Assembly: GCA_029948255.1 (NCBI GenBank)
Contig: JALIZF010001726.1
Coordinates: forward strand, 558,001 to 622,000
Length of the DNA: 64,000 nt
Direction: 5' to 3'
Source: Telmatactis stephensoni
Lineage: Eukaryota; Cnidaria; Anthozoa; Actiniaria; Isophelliidae
Positions within the stretch are counted from its first letter, which is position 1; each line of letters begins with the position of its first letter. A program made the position numbers and the translations under genes. Positions 11,097 to 21,418 of the stretch are shown here, in pieces. Under the pieces are notes generated by a model, which ran no database searches, had not been told where the DNA came from, and worked only from the letters and a program-made list of their open reading frames with translations.

Positions 11097-11608
11097 GTCA
11101 CTTTCATCAGAACTACTTGATGAAGGCGATGGTGGTGAAATCCTAAAGGAAGGAGTGGTCATCTTCGGGGTTTGATGAAGAATTTGTGGTGACGCATCAT
11201 CCTGTTGAATACAAGTGTCCGGAACTAAACTCGGACCTGTTTTTAACGCTTGTAATTGAGCACGGCAACTTCTGCATATGGCTGAAATGGGAAAAATGTT
11301 TGTAAGCAAATATTCTTATTATGGAATCTGCAGTAAAACTATTATTAGTTACTTTTACATTTGAGCTTAAGTACGTTATATGAAATACTTACGTGATCCA
11401 ACAGGAATGAGGTGGTTTATCAAATCAAACATTACTTTAGGTTGAGCAGCTGTTATCCCACGATCACCTTTAACAGGTTTTTTGTGTGAAGCTACCCCAA
11501 CTGGGACGACACACTTTCTTTTGTTACATGACCATCGAACGCCAAACACATCCCTATGCCGTGGGCAGATTGACATCGTTTGTACTTCATTTTGCACGTT
11601 AAATAAAC
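11097..11608 (-). pseudogene. Transposase gene, two upstream exons with Cys clusters
   Basis: Two exons can be drawn: 11608-11393 (TTATTTAG acceptor, GTAAGT donor) and 11281-11097 (CCCATTTCAG acceptor, GTACGT donor). Their phases agree with each other (1 nt plus 2 nt) and with the exon starting at 10868 (phase 0). Encoded features are MSICPRHRDVFGVRWSC with KRKCVVP, then ICRSCRAQL: a CxxH/CxxC-like pattern suggesting one zinc-binding module split by the intron. A Ser-rich tail follows. The function is likely nucleic-acid or protein binding, by inference. Confidence 0.55.
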
Positions 11609-11621
11609 CTAAATAACACAA

Positions 11622-11890
11622 AAGCGCTAGCGTTATTCACATGTGGCTCAAAAAAGGACCTATTCGGACAAAAGGAAAGAATTGAATTGGGTCGAAAGAG
11701 AACAAAAAAAGAGCTAGGATCAGGGATAAGTAGAATAGCACAATTAAAGAAAGCCGAGGGAAAAAAAGAGAGAGAGAAATGAATTAAAGGAAGAAGGAAA
11801 GAAGAAAGTGAGAGAGTGGGGATAGCAAAAATCATAAATTAAACTAAATAAAGAAACTCAAGAATAATTCTAACTGATTAATTATAATTT
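11622..11890. other. Purine-rich intronic stretch
   Basis: The plus strand is a long A/G-rich tract (11640-11850) with GAGAGAGAGAAATG and GAAGAAGGAAAG runs. No coding exon is supported here. Confidence 0.5.
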
Positions 11891-11892
11891 CC

Positions 11893-12085
11893 TTACCACC
11901 GTGTGCAAAACTGCGCGTCTCGCCACACTAAAGTTGGTCAATAGGCTACCAAAAATCCAGACAGAGGCGGAGTTTCTTATCATGACAATGTCTGTACACT
12001 TTGCTGGCTTCCCGGAAGCCTATTTACCAAATCCCAATCGAGACTTTAGTCTGGCTGGTGCGTATAATTATACACACGGTGGTAA
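11893..12085. repeat. Short MITE-like element inside the transposon
   Basis: The terminal inverted repeats are TTACCACCGTGTG and CACACGGTGGTAA, 193 bp apart end to end. It lies in a presumed intron of the transposase gene. Superfamily is not determined. Confidence 0.5.
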
Positions 12086-13152
12086 ACGCCAAAAAGACGA
12101 AAGTGCAGGAATCGAAGGATGAATGTATGAAGACAAAAAAGACAAACACAAATATATAGAAAAGAGATCGCCGTAAGATAATTGCACTGGCGTCATAAAT
12201 ATACATCATATATAACTAGACGCACATAGTGCGTTTACTCGTGCCCAAGTGGAATTCAGTCTGGCATGAAAATAAATATGTTTTTTAAAAAGCCAGTTTG
12301 GTCACGTTTTGAGTTCGGTACTGAACGGCGGAATATTTGTCTGCTTTGCCGGCAAGCTGATCTGAACTATGATAGAGCTGCCTTTATGCCTGATATTTAT
12401 TTAATTTTATAGCTGCTAGGGTAACAGTGGTTCACATGTTGACAAATGCCTGTACGGCATGATGTTGCAGACTCATTGTAGCGTCACGAAAGCACACCGT
12501 CCTGTTTGGGTAACCTGTTTGACCTCGGTCTATTTTAATTCTTTGATATTTTCAAGTAGCGGTTGCTTTGTACGCCAAAAAATTTCAGCCATACCATTCA
12601 TTACAGAGAACATTGAAATACATAATGTTTTTAATCGTTCCTTTTATCCTGAAAACGTGCACTCAATGATAAGAAATTCGTGAAATTCTCAATTGAACCA
12701 TACTCATGTATGAAAATACCAAAGTACCAATAATAAAGTTATTGTATTGTATTGTATTGTATTGAAATTTCATGAGCCAGACAGAGCCAGACAACTGAGC
12801 TGTCGCTTGAGTCAAAATATATTGGAAATTAAATCAAATTAAAAAACAGCTTAAAATGCTTCAAAACCAGAAAAAAGCATACAAAAAAAATGAAAAGATA
12901 TTATTTACTACATAGTAAGGTGAAAAAAAAATCCTTTATATTCCATGAGGATTCGAACCTGGACCCGTCCATTTGCTTACGCACGCTGCTCTAAATGATT
13001 GCCTGGGGTGCCTGTGGCTTGCCTCGTTTTCATGGCACATTCTCGACTACGACGATAGACTTATAGACTGATAGAAGACGCAAACCTAGACTCGTGCCGG
13101 CCTAAAGGCCTGGGCACGAGTAATGAACTAACGAAGCCATGTTTTCAATTAC
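12086..13152. other. Non-coding interior with small repeats
   Basis: No exon is recognised. The segment contains an (ATTGT)n microsatellite at 12741-12764. A repeat at about 12840-13030 shares AAAAGCATACAAAA and CCTGGGGTGCCTGTGG with the CACTA-like elements at 29600-29660 and 40870-40940. A box-B-like GGTTCGAATCC lies on the reverse strand at 12949-12960, suggesting a degenerate tRNA-derived SINE. Confidence 0.4.
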
Positions 13153-13687
13153 CTGCTCTTGCCAGCAGTAACTGTGCTTCGGTCTTTATGGTGAGATCCC
13201 TTACATTGCATGTTCTCAAGTGGGCTCTTATATCTTTTGTACACTTTTCCAATGATATACATTCTAGAATAGTTGAATTCGAAGTACTTGATCCGCATGA
13301 ACCTCCAACATGTAGCGAGAAGCTACACGAGGCCATCGGCAAACATCTGACTGCAAATTATTAGTAAAAATACTTGACATTTCCAGAAAGATCTGGAAAA
13401 TCAAAATAGTTCTAATGTACCCACCTGTGCATTGACAAAGACGGACTGGGTCAATATAACGTAAGAATGAATTAGTATGGTACTAGTATCAACCGTTTGT
13501 ACACCTAGTCGAACACGTCCTCGGAGACCCAGGGCGTAGGACGAGTCGAACACCTGTAGCCTTAGCTTAATTTGGGCTTCCTGTTGGTATGCATGTAACG
13601 CAATCCACTTATGACCCTCTTCCTTGCCTTCTTTCAAGTATTCGTTTCCTTGCTCAGAAGACTGTTCCAAAAATGAACCCTGGTATA
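13153..13687 (-). pseudogene. Probable 5' exons of the transposon gene
   Basis: An exon ending at 13153 (donor GCAG|GTAATT) joins in phase to the exon starting at 11608; it encodes CSFSLHVGGSCGSS and TKDIRAHLRTC. A further exon at about 13687-13417 follows a TATTTTAG acceptor and encodes KEEGHKWIALHAYQQEAQIK and a Ser/Thr/Val-rich segment. A still earlier candidate start, ATG at 13850, sits in a short open stretch ending at a GTCTGT donor (13742). The first exon-exon phase is uncertain. No domain is recognised. Confidence 0.4.
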
Positions 13688-13959
13688 CTAAAATATCTGA
13701 TTGTAAAACCGCGAAACGTTTAGTTCTACGGTTCTACAGACCTGAGTGTGACATTCCGAAACAATCAGAGGTCAACTGAACGGCAAACGGTAAATTTGCG
13801 GCTGAGCTTCTTTGGAGTGGTTTGTGCGATTCCTTCTCCCATGGACCCATTTCAGTAGTGTTTCTGATACGTTATTACTGGGTACTTTATTTCTGAGTCT
13901 TGTTTGACAGACATTGACAATAGTTCAATGTCGTCTAAATATTAAATGGAATATCTTGT

Positions 13960-14539
13960 CGTGTTGTTGATTTAACAATATGCAAATGAGGGGAATTTTT
14001 GTCTCAGACATTGTGTCACTTAACTACTTACAAAATTTTCTAGTTTGAATTGCCCCAAAATGTTTTTGCATCTTCTTAGAGAAGAATCATTGCTCTAACA
14101 TTAAATTGTCTCCTTTTTGAAAAATTCGATGTAACATTGAAGATATTCGCTACTAATTTCGGTCAATTTCTGCGACACCAAAAAACTTTGCTCAAAATGA
14201 AGTTATTCGAAAATCTACCAACTCTTCTATTTTGAAGATCAAACAGTAAAAAAGTTACCAGGGTACTCCTTAGTATGACTGCTTTAAGGATCAATATCGA
14301 TGAATGAATGTGTTTCCTATTTTAATGAAAAAGAACGTGTATTTTGGTATAGGGTCGGAAACATCAAAAAAGCCGCCAAATAGCCACGGGATCGAAAAAA
14401 CCCAGATTTTTCCTAAAATATGACTGCAACCGAAATAAAACATTCTGTTTCGAAGACTACTCACCTGGACCTATCTTTTGGTAAAAGTTTTCATTTTTGA
14501 CCTCAAGGTACCTAAGTCGCTATTTATAGACGGTCGCTC
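13960..14539 (-). repeat. Right terminal inverted repeat of the TTAA element
   Basis: This is the inverted match of 5931-6512; it ends at CGACGGTCGCTC in minus-strand terms and is followed by the TTAA at 14540-14543. Confidence 0.85.
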
Positions 14540-14639
14540 TTAAGGTTTTATAGATATATGAAGTAGATATTAGGACAAACGTTTAAGAGAAAATAGTTTG
14601 GGATAGTGATCTCTTACTACATTGTAATGAAATCCTGTT

Positions 14640-14833
14640 TAAGCACTGAGAGAGAATAAAGCTGAAGATAAGCAAAACATGCAGTGCGCATGCTGCACTG
14701 AGAGAAATCCCATCAAGGAAGCTTCCCAAGCCTTAACCCTACGGTCTATTGTCCTAACAAAGCAGAGACTTTGGTCAGATTCGAACCCACGACCCCTGGA
14801 TTTGTACATAAATACTCTACCAACTGAGGCCCC
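14640..14833 (-). repeat. tRNA-derived SINE-like repeat
   Basis: The reverse strand reads GGCCTCAGTTGGTAGAGTA (A-box-like, about 14814-14832) and then GTGGGTTCGAATC (B-box-like, about 14776-14789), in tRNA spacing. The stems do not make a clean tRNA and a longer unrelated body follows, so a SINE is preferred over a functional tRNA gene. Confidence 0.5.
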
Positions 14834-15035
14834 ATCCACACGAAAACGCTTTGAAAACGATTAAATGTAAACGTCTGAAAACGTCTCTGTCCACACGAAA
14901 ACGATAGATGAGCGGTTACGAATATATTAACTTTGAAAGGCGTTTTCAAGTGAGCGTTTACAGTGACAACGCCAGCGTTTTCGTGTGGACTACGCGTTTA
15001 AAGATGAAAACGTCTCCATGTGGACAGGGCCTGAC
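14829..15035. repeat. MITE-like repeat with CACGAAAACG motifs
   Basis: The ends GGCCCCATCCACACGAAAAC and, inverted, GGCCCTGTCCACATGGAGAC pair with each other. The interior repeats GTGTGGAC and GAAAACG several times. It abuts the SINE-like repeat. Confidence 0.5.
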
Positions 15036-15240
15036 CTACGAGGTCAACTGTCTATCAATGTTCTCGTTTTTTTAAGAACCAAGGAAATCCTCTCTACTTT
15101 ATCAAAGAAAACGTCATTGTAAACTGTAATAGATTAGTTCTCTGTTGTACGGTTTATAGAACATAAACCATAAAATGTGTTTTACTCTGCCAAAATGAGT
15201 CGGCACAATGTAAAATTTACGCGGATTTTTTGTACATTGT
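15036..15240. other. Short intergenic stretch
   Basis: No feature is recognised except a candidate acceptor CATTGTGCGCAG near 15236-15247, just before the PM20D2-like exon. Confidence 0.3.
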
Positions 15241-15247
15241 GCGCAGA

Positions 15248-15602
15248 GCGGACATTAATGGATTCCCCCAAAAAATGTCCAATCCCAAAATGGCCAGTTT
15301 ATACCAAACCAATGCAGAAAGTCTTGGTGTCCAGTTTCCTTCCCTACAAGAACAGAAAGAGAAAGTGTTAGGTTCTACTGACATGGGCAATGTATCTCAT
15401 GTCATTCCATCCATTCATTCCTTGTACAGCATTGATAGTATGGCCGTCAATCATTCTTATGCATTCACAGCAGCTGCTGGCAGTGACATTGCTCATGTCA
15501 AGACTTTAATAGCTGCCAAAGCAATGGCAATGACAGCCATTGATTTATTTTGTAGTGAGGAACTCAGACAAGAAGTGAAGGATCAGTTTGTTAAGATGCA
15601 CA
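15248..15602 (+). pseudogene. PM20D2-like peptidase exon fragment
   Basis: The frame encodes NPKMASLYQTNAESLGVQF, then STDMGNVSHVIPSIHSLY, NHSYAFTAAAGS and TLIAAKAMAMTAIDLFCS. These match the C-terminal part of peptidase M20 domain-containing protein 2 (a cytosolic dipeptidase-like amidohydrolase) as I know the family, in particular the TDMGNVS-PSIHP block and the AKAMAMTAIDL helix. It lies between a possible acceptor (about 15247) and a GTACGT donor (15603). No other exon of this gene is visible in the window. It could be one exon of a gene whose rest is elsewhere, or a fragment moved by a transposon; a fragment is favoured. Confidence 0.55.
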
Positions 15603-15944
15603 GTACGTGCTACGTAATAGAAGCTAGTTTCCTTTGCAGCCCTAAAAGGCTTGTCATCCTACGCTCCCTCGCCGCCTAAAATGGGCTGTGAAAGAGACGA
15701 AATAAAAGCAGATTTCATCTTTCCACACAAATATACTGCTGGACAGTATCAGTACCATGATATTTTCCAAAAGATATAAAAATGTTCACCATCATAACCA
15801 TGTCTCAAAGTGACCATGCCATTTTCCCTGCAATACATTACAGTGTCAGTACTGTGATATCTCTAAAAGGAGTTTACATTTTAACGAGCTACTGTGACAT
15901 TTTCTCTTCGGCACCTTTTTGACACTAGAGGTTTAGAAAAGGGT

Positions 15945-16722
15945 AGGGATATCAGACTTTACCAACTTCTTCAAAACGATCTCGTGGAACTAGAATCCTG
16001 GCAAAATAGGTGGCAAATGAAATTCAATCCTAAAAAATGTTCTACAATGTGCATCTCACTAAAGAAAGATTTACCACTGAGAGAATACACCTTTTGTGGT
16101 CAGGTTCTAGATAATGTCGATTCACATCCGTATTTGGGTGTACAATTGGACAGCAAGCTAAGATGGAAAGAGCACATTGAGAACACTACAGCTAATGCAA
16201 ACCAAGTATTGGGCTTGATAAAACGTAATCTTTGGTATTGTACAGAAGAGGTCAAGAAAACCTTGTACACAACGATTGTAAGACCTAAAACTGGAATACG
16301 CCATGGCTGTATGGGACCCCTATTACAAGTGCGATGTCGAGAAGATTGAACGAGTACAAAGGTCTGCTGCACGATTCTGCACAGGAGATTACAGATATAC
16401 ATCCAGTGTAACAAGTATGCTTGAAAAACTAGAACTGCAGCCACTTGAAAAAAGAAGGAAAATCTCACGTTTGACATTGTTGTATAAATGTATTCATAAT
16501 ATTGTTGATGTAGACAAACATTCTTATTTGCAATTATCTAAGGAAATGCGTACACGCAATAGTCATAAGTTCAAATTACAAGTCCCGATAAGTTCAAAGG
16601 ATATCTTCAAATATTCTTTTTTTATCAGAACTGCTAGAGATTGGAATAAACTCCCGCTAGATATCGCCATGATCCCTTCATTAGATAAGTTTAAGGAAGA
16701 ATTAACAAAATATTTAGATTAA
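15945..16722 (+). pseudogene. LINE reverse transcriptase remnant, frameshifted
   Basis: Two overlapping frames make one protein: the first runs to about 16290 (TTIVRPK) and the second continues from AVWDPYYK to the TAA at 16720-16722. The shift is in an A-run (CCTAAAACTGG, about 16285-16295) and is a 1-nt indel. The N-terminal two thirds of the RT and the endonuclease are absent, so the copy is dead on arrival or decayed. Confidence 0.75.
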
Positions 16723-16817
16723 GTTGTCCATTATGTTAATTTTTTGTCCAATTTTTTGAGGAGTATTTTATTATTGTATATAATTTATCTTTTATAGTTA
16801 GTGTGATGCCACACTGT

Positions 16818-17583
16818 TAGCCTGCGTGCAGCCGCTTATTTACCCCGTAATAAACGTCTGCGAAACAACGCCAGAAATCCTGTTCTCTGTGACACGAAAT
16901 AAGAAGCGATTTCTTATTGGCTCTCGCACAGATCAATTCTTACATGAACTCTGATAGGTCGACGGCTCGTTCTAATCTCTTCCGGTTGCGATGTCAACGG
17001 TTTAGTTTTCAATATGGCGTCGTTATTGTCAAAGTCTTTCAGCGAGGAGCGATAGAAAAGTGCGTTTAAAATAGTTGAACCTCAATTCGAAATTGAAAGC
17101 TTGCTAGATGATCAAAAAGAAAGTCTTCGTATGTTCATTGAGAAGGGAAATGTCTTTGTAAATCTACCCACCGGGTATGGAAAATCATTAATTATTTTAA
17201 TGCCTGCCAATCGTAGCAGATATTCTCTTCGAGAGACCACGAGGCTCAAGTGTTATGGTTGTAAACTCGCCTCTAAAAGTGTTGATGGCGGACTAAGTAG
17301 AAAAGCTTCAAAATCTTGGCATTCCAGGTATAGCTATCACTGATCAGCACGCTCCTTGCTGAAAGACTTTGACAATAACGACGCCATATTGAAAACTAAA
17401 CCGTTGACATCGCAACCGGAAGAGATTAGAACGAGCCGTCGACCAATCAGAGTTCATGTAAGAATTGGTCTGTGCGAGAGCCAATAAGAAATCGCTTCTT
17501 ATTTCGTGTCACAAAGAACAGGATTTCTGGCGTTGTTTCGCAGACGTTTATTACGGTGTAAATAAGCGGCTGCACGCAGGCTA
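16818..17583. mobile_element. MULE-like element carrying a helicase fragment
   Basis: This 766-bp insertion has long terminal inverted repeats (about 230 bp, starting TAGCCTGCGTGCAGCC). A perfect 9-bp target duplication, CCACACTGT, lies at 16809-16817 and 17584-17592, inside the LINE 3' UTR. Long TIRs plus a 9-bp duplication are the hallmark of Mutator-like elements (established knowledge). The interior carries helicase-like coding sequence rather than transposase, so it is non-autonomous. Confidence 0.75.
17101..17343 (+). pseudogene. RecQ/DEAD-type helicase Walker-A fragment
   Basis: The frame begins LDDQKESLRMFIEKGNVFVN and contains LPTGYGKSLI, the Walker-A motif (TGxGKS) in the RecQ-like context Q-x-E-x(n)-LPTGYGKSL. 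After about 35 residues the similarity stops and no Walker B or later motif follows, so this is one truncated motif. It lies entirely inside the MULE-like element, as a captured gene piece or the remnant of a helicase encoded by a larger relative. Confidence 0.6.
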
Positions 17584-17706
17584 CCACACTGTGTGTGATG
17601 TCCAATTTTTGAGGAGTATTTTATTATTGTATATAGTTTATCTTTCTTTATAGTTAGTGTGATGCCACCAGGCCTTACTAACTTAATAAATGATGATGAT
17701 GATGAT

Positions 17707-18407
17707 TTCTCAGAAATCGGACAAGGTTTTGATGTAAAAAGCCGCGATTGAAATTCATGTCTGACAAACAAATCAATAGGTACGGGCCACCTTAAGTACT
17801 GTTAACTTTATGAAGGTTTTTGAAGTGTCGAAATAATTCTTTTCAACTAGCTTTAAAAGTGATTCCACCCACTTGTTTTCTTTACCTATTGTAAAGATTT
17901 GCTTCAAGTTTGTCCAAGTAGACTTGGGGTCTTTTTAATCAAGGTTTGCTGGTTACCAATTAAAATACCTGGTATTTGTTACGTCTGCTCATGTTTCGGA
18001 ATTTCTTTTTTTTAAGGTGTAGGTTATTGCATCTATAACTCTAGTACCGCTGGCGTTGTTTAGATCCTCACAAACTGTATCCTAGCTACTAAGAGATCGG
18101 AGATTTTTCTTTTCGGAATCACATTCGGCCGGAGTCAAACCATTCCTTCGCATTTTCTTTTGTTGAGCTGTTGTGCTTCGAGTAATTAAGATTTTATTCC
18201 TAGGCTGATTAAAGTTTCAGTGAATGTTTTCATGGTTGAATGTATATTCTCAGTGGTTTGTGTTATTTTGCCTAGGGCTATTTGTGTTTCTGTCGCATTC
18301 AATATATCGCTAACCGTTGTCCCATTGGAGATTTGAATTTTTTTTACAAATCAACATTTTCTTGTCTTTCGGTGTCAGCATCTCTGCCGAAATTACTTGG
18401 ATAGAGA
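17707..18407. other. Intergenic stretch with no recognised feature
   Basis: AT-rich sequence; I see no exon, no inverted repeat of note, and no match to other parts of the window. Confidence 0.4.
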
Positions 18408-19082
18408 AGTCTGATAATCAGTCTTCTAGCTCTGATTTTATATTCAGTGAACGAATGTATCACTGAAAGCTTTGTCTCGAGAACGGATTCCCGCAAAGAG
18501 CAAAGTCTCCTACGAAGCCGCAGCTTGTAGTGTCATCACTCGAAATAGATGAGGAAATCCACAAGTAACCCAAGCTATTCACTTTTAAAGAATTGTCTGT
18601 AATAAATATGGCTTCTCCTAAACTATAGAATTTACCTCTGAAATTGTGAAAATATAACTTAGTATATACAAAAAACCGAGTTTACTTACCGTCTCTCCTT
18701 GACTAGTATTTTTCGATTTTGAGCGTTTTTAAGCCATTTTAAGTCCCCCTTCTGTTCCCCTGTGTCGGGTTAGCACCATTATTCATTATTCCCAAACAAG
18801 TTTTCTCAGGAATTCCTAATTTAACTGTTTCCCATTATTCCTTATTCCTTATCATTTTCTATTTTTCTGTTATTCGTTATGTTGTTTTTTGAATAATTCA
18901 TTATTCCAAAGCATTCTCAAACCGATATTCATTATTCGTTATTCTTCTTCCAATCCCGAGCCCTGTGGTTCTGTAGAACCTGCAGTGCCGATTGTTGTGA
19001 ATCGTTTTGGGTGCTGGCAAAGTTTGGTGCTGGAGACATTCAGCCTAAACACTGGAACATTCAATGAAGTGAAGCTAGACTA
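18408..19082 (+). other. Non-coding 5' exon of TPR-CHAT copy 2, with insertion
   Basis: This is homologous to 434-725, with the same final context and GTAAG donor at about 19083. A block of about 405 bp (18557-18965) is extra relative to copy 1. It is AT-rich, with repeated ATTATTC motifs (18780-18950), and carries no recognisable ends. Confidence 0.5.
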
Positions 19083-20048
19083 GGTAAGATTGATTTGTCA
19101 ACTAAAATCCGTTGATATTGTATAGGAAATTACACCGTTCGAGAAGAATGAAAAATATCGCGCGTATTTGATGGTGCGTATTTAATGCATATTGCGTAGC
19201 CTCTTTCATCAAATACAAGCGGGTTTTTTTTTCATTTATTCTTCCAGAACTAAGGTGTGGAACTATTAATAACACACTTACAAAAATACGCGTTTCTAAT
19301 CACACAAAAAAGAACAACGGACGAAAAGTTTACCAATTCCGGCAAACCGGCTCTTTTGCATTGACACCATGAAACTGAAATAGTGACTAAAACATAATAT
19401 TTGTTTACAAAGATTTTATTGAAAATACGCATTAATTTTCGAAAATAGAAGTTATAAAATTGATAAAATTTAGTTTGTTTTGAAATTGAAAATTATAGAT
19501 TTTATCAATTATAGACTGGCTGTTTCGATTTTTCATAAAGTTGATTAGTTTGTAGTCCGGCGAGAAGCGACAATACAACAAAGTCATGAAATGCTTTTAA
19601 TAATGAAAAATGAAAGGACCCAAAAGTCCTCCATTTCCGATCGATTCACTGAGGTTTTGCTAAATGTCTTCAAACATTTCAAAATCAATTAAAATTCCCG
19701 GATGTGTGCAGTTCATTAATTGCACAGTATTAAGAAAACATTCAAAGATCAGTAGCCAATCAGGAACGAGTATTTTTTGTAGGTGTGTTAAGCTGTGTTA
19801 TTAATGACGTTACCAGCACCGAACCGTGTGTACTGAATGCTTGAAGGTGCAGTCGAGATGGCGTAACTCGATTCGACTCAGTGAGAGTTCCCAGAGGAGA
19901 AACTTCTCAAGTAAACTGGTGCATAAACAACTCGACGGTCGAGATTGTTTCAATGAGAGATTTTTCAAAAACGCTACTTTTACGCTACTTTTACGCATAC
20001 TTACGCATACGCTACTTTTTTCATAAGTCCAAAACGCTACTTTTCCGC

Positions 20049-21418
20049 TACTTTTACGCAGGTGTGAATTTGAAAGACGCATTACTTTTTAATGACAAAG
20101 ACAGCTATAGAAATCTTTGTTTTGGGTTAAGAAACATCCATTATTTTAAATAACAATTTCTTAAAGTCATTGGAATGACAACATTTTGAAACAGACTCTT
20201 TTCAATACCCACAAACAATACCAAAACTCAATGTCGCACAGACAGCCGACAAACCATTCTTCTCAATTGAATGCAAATTAAAACAGTAGAGTGGCTAATG
20301 CACTTATATATTAACCACAAAAAAGTACCAAACCTGAAAAGTAATCGAACAAAATCGTTGTTTCCTTCATTTGATTAGTTGTATTTTATACTTTTTAGTT
20401 GGTACTATTTGATGACTTAAGTTCAATCACTCTTTCACAGCCTACGAAACTACACTTTTACTGGTCACAAAAAGATACTGCAAAGTTCGTGGTAATGTCT
20501 CTCTGCATAATTTAGGGTAGGTTTGCATTGGCGTCACGGGAGGAGTTATCAGTCATTATTTTCACGGTGTCTCTGGTAGAAAAACCTTGTGTAGGCGTTT
20601 ATAAATTGTTATCAGTGTCTTCATGGAAATATTTCATGTGATAATCTTTAAGGTGACTCAATAGAAATTCAGGAGGCATTCGGACTTGACAAACTTTTGG
20701 TCACAACTTTTTAGGATCGCGTTCAATTTCAATAGCTTTTTAGGAACTTTTACTCCAATTATCCAGCTACACATTGGCCTTAAGAGATTTTGTTGAAGAG
20801 AACTATTTTTGGAGTAATTTCAACAAAACCTGATCCCACTGTTTAGAAATGACCCACTCTAAATCAAAAGTTTTGTTGGTATAAATGGATGAAACACAGG
20901 GAATCAAACTACAATGAATCAAACTTCAAGCTGAGTGAGTTTCACAAAAATCGTCGGAATAGAATTGCGAGAACGATTGGCCGCCAAAAGTGTCCCCTAA
21001 AAGTGCTCTGAAATCGTCATGAATCTTAAAGCACCCCTTGTACTCTGAGAATAACAACCACGAACCTCAAATGACAACGAAAAGGTGACTTAATGTCTGC
21101 CTAATGCCGGGTGTTTACATGACACTAGGATCATCCCGGCTGGCAGGCGAATCATCCTACCTGCTATACATTTACTGCATTCTGTTTAGTAGGATGATCC
21201 TAGTACCCAAAGTGGAGACACAAATTTCCATGTAAACATAATGCAGTGCTAGGATGATGTAAACACCCCCTCTCACTGTTTCAAAATATTATTGTGATGA
21301 CATTAGAGAACTGTTATTTAAAATAATTCATGTTTCTTAGCCCAAAACAAAGATTTCTATAGCTGTCTTTGTCATTAAAAAGTAATGCGTCTTTCAAATT
21401 CACACCTGCGTAAAAGTA
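20049..21418. mobile_element. 1.37-kb MITE-like element with about 160-bp TIRs
   Basis: TACTTTTACGCAGGTGTG at the left end is inverted at the right end (CACACCTGCGTAAAAGTA). The adjoining about 110 bp, containing GACAGCTATAGAAATC, also pair, with some gaps. It contains a smaller nested repeat near 21110-21255 (GTGTTTACATGACACTAGGATCATCC and its inverse). No transposase is present. Confidence 0.6.
21110..21255. repeat. Small GTTTACAT/AGGATGAT MITE, copy 1
   Basis: The ends GGTGTTTACATGACAC and GATGATGTAAACACCCC are inverted relative to each other. A related block occurs near 22990-23265 with GATGTTTACATTAATGGCACTAGGATC and GATGGGATGATCC. Confidence 0.45.

Larger units (their letters stand above)
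5931..14539 (-). mobile_element. 8.6-kb TTAA-flanked DNA transposon with long TIRs
   Basis: The element is bounded by TTAA at 5927-5930 and 14540-14543. It has terminal inverted repeats of about 580 bp starting GAGCGACCGTC, with only a few mismatches seen (for example near 6203 against 14267). The interior carries a multi-exon reverse-strand gene with DDE-like motifs and Cys/His clusters, plus smaller nested repeats. A TTAA target is typical of the piggyBac and Kolobok superfamilies. The protein does not look like piggyBac, and I cannot place it confidently. The near-identical TIRs argue for a recent insertion, although the transposase copy is broken. Confidence 0.8.
15945..17706 (+). mobile_element. 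5'-truncated non-LTR retrotransposon (jockey/CR1-like)
   Basis: Only the 3' part of the reverse transcriptase and the C-terminal region remain. The YADD core is missing; recognisable blocks are WQMKFNPKKC, YLGVQLDSKLRW, TTIVRPK and, after a frameshift, AVWDPYYK, RVQRSAARF and ARDWNKLP. The 3' UTR contains a duplicated block of about 75 bp (GAGGAGTATTTTATTATTG) and ends in a TAATAAATGATGATGATG tail at about 17688-17706. The element is split by the MULE-like insertion at 16818-17583. Confidence 0.75.

Noticed and set aside
5931..14539. Calling the TTAA element piggyBac
   Set aside because: Only the target site fits; the splice-interrupted gene and its motifs do not resemble piggyBac transposase.
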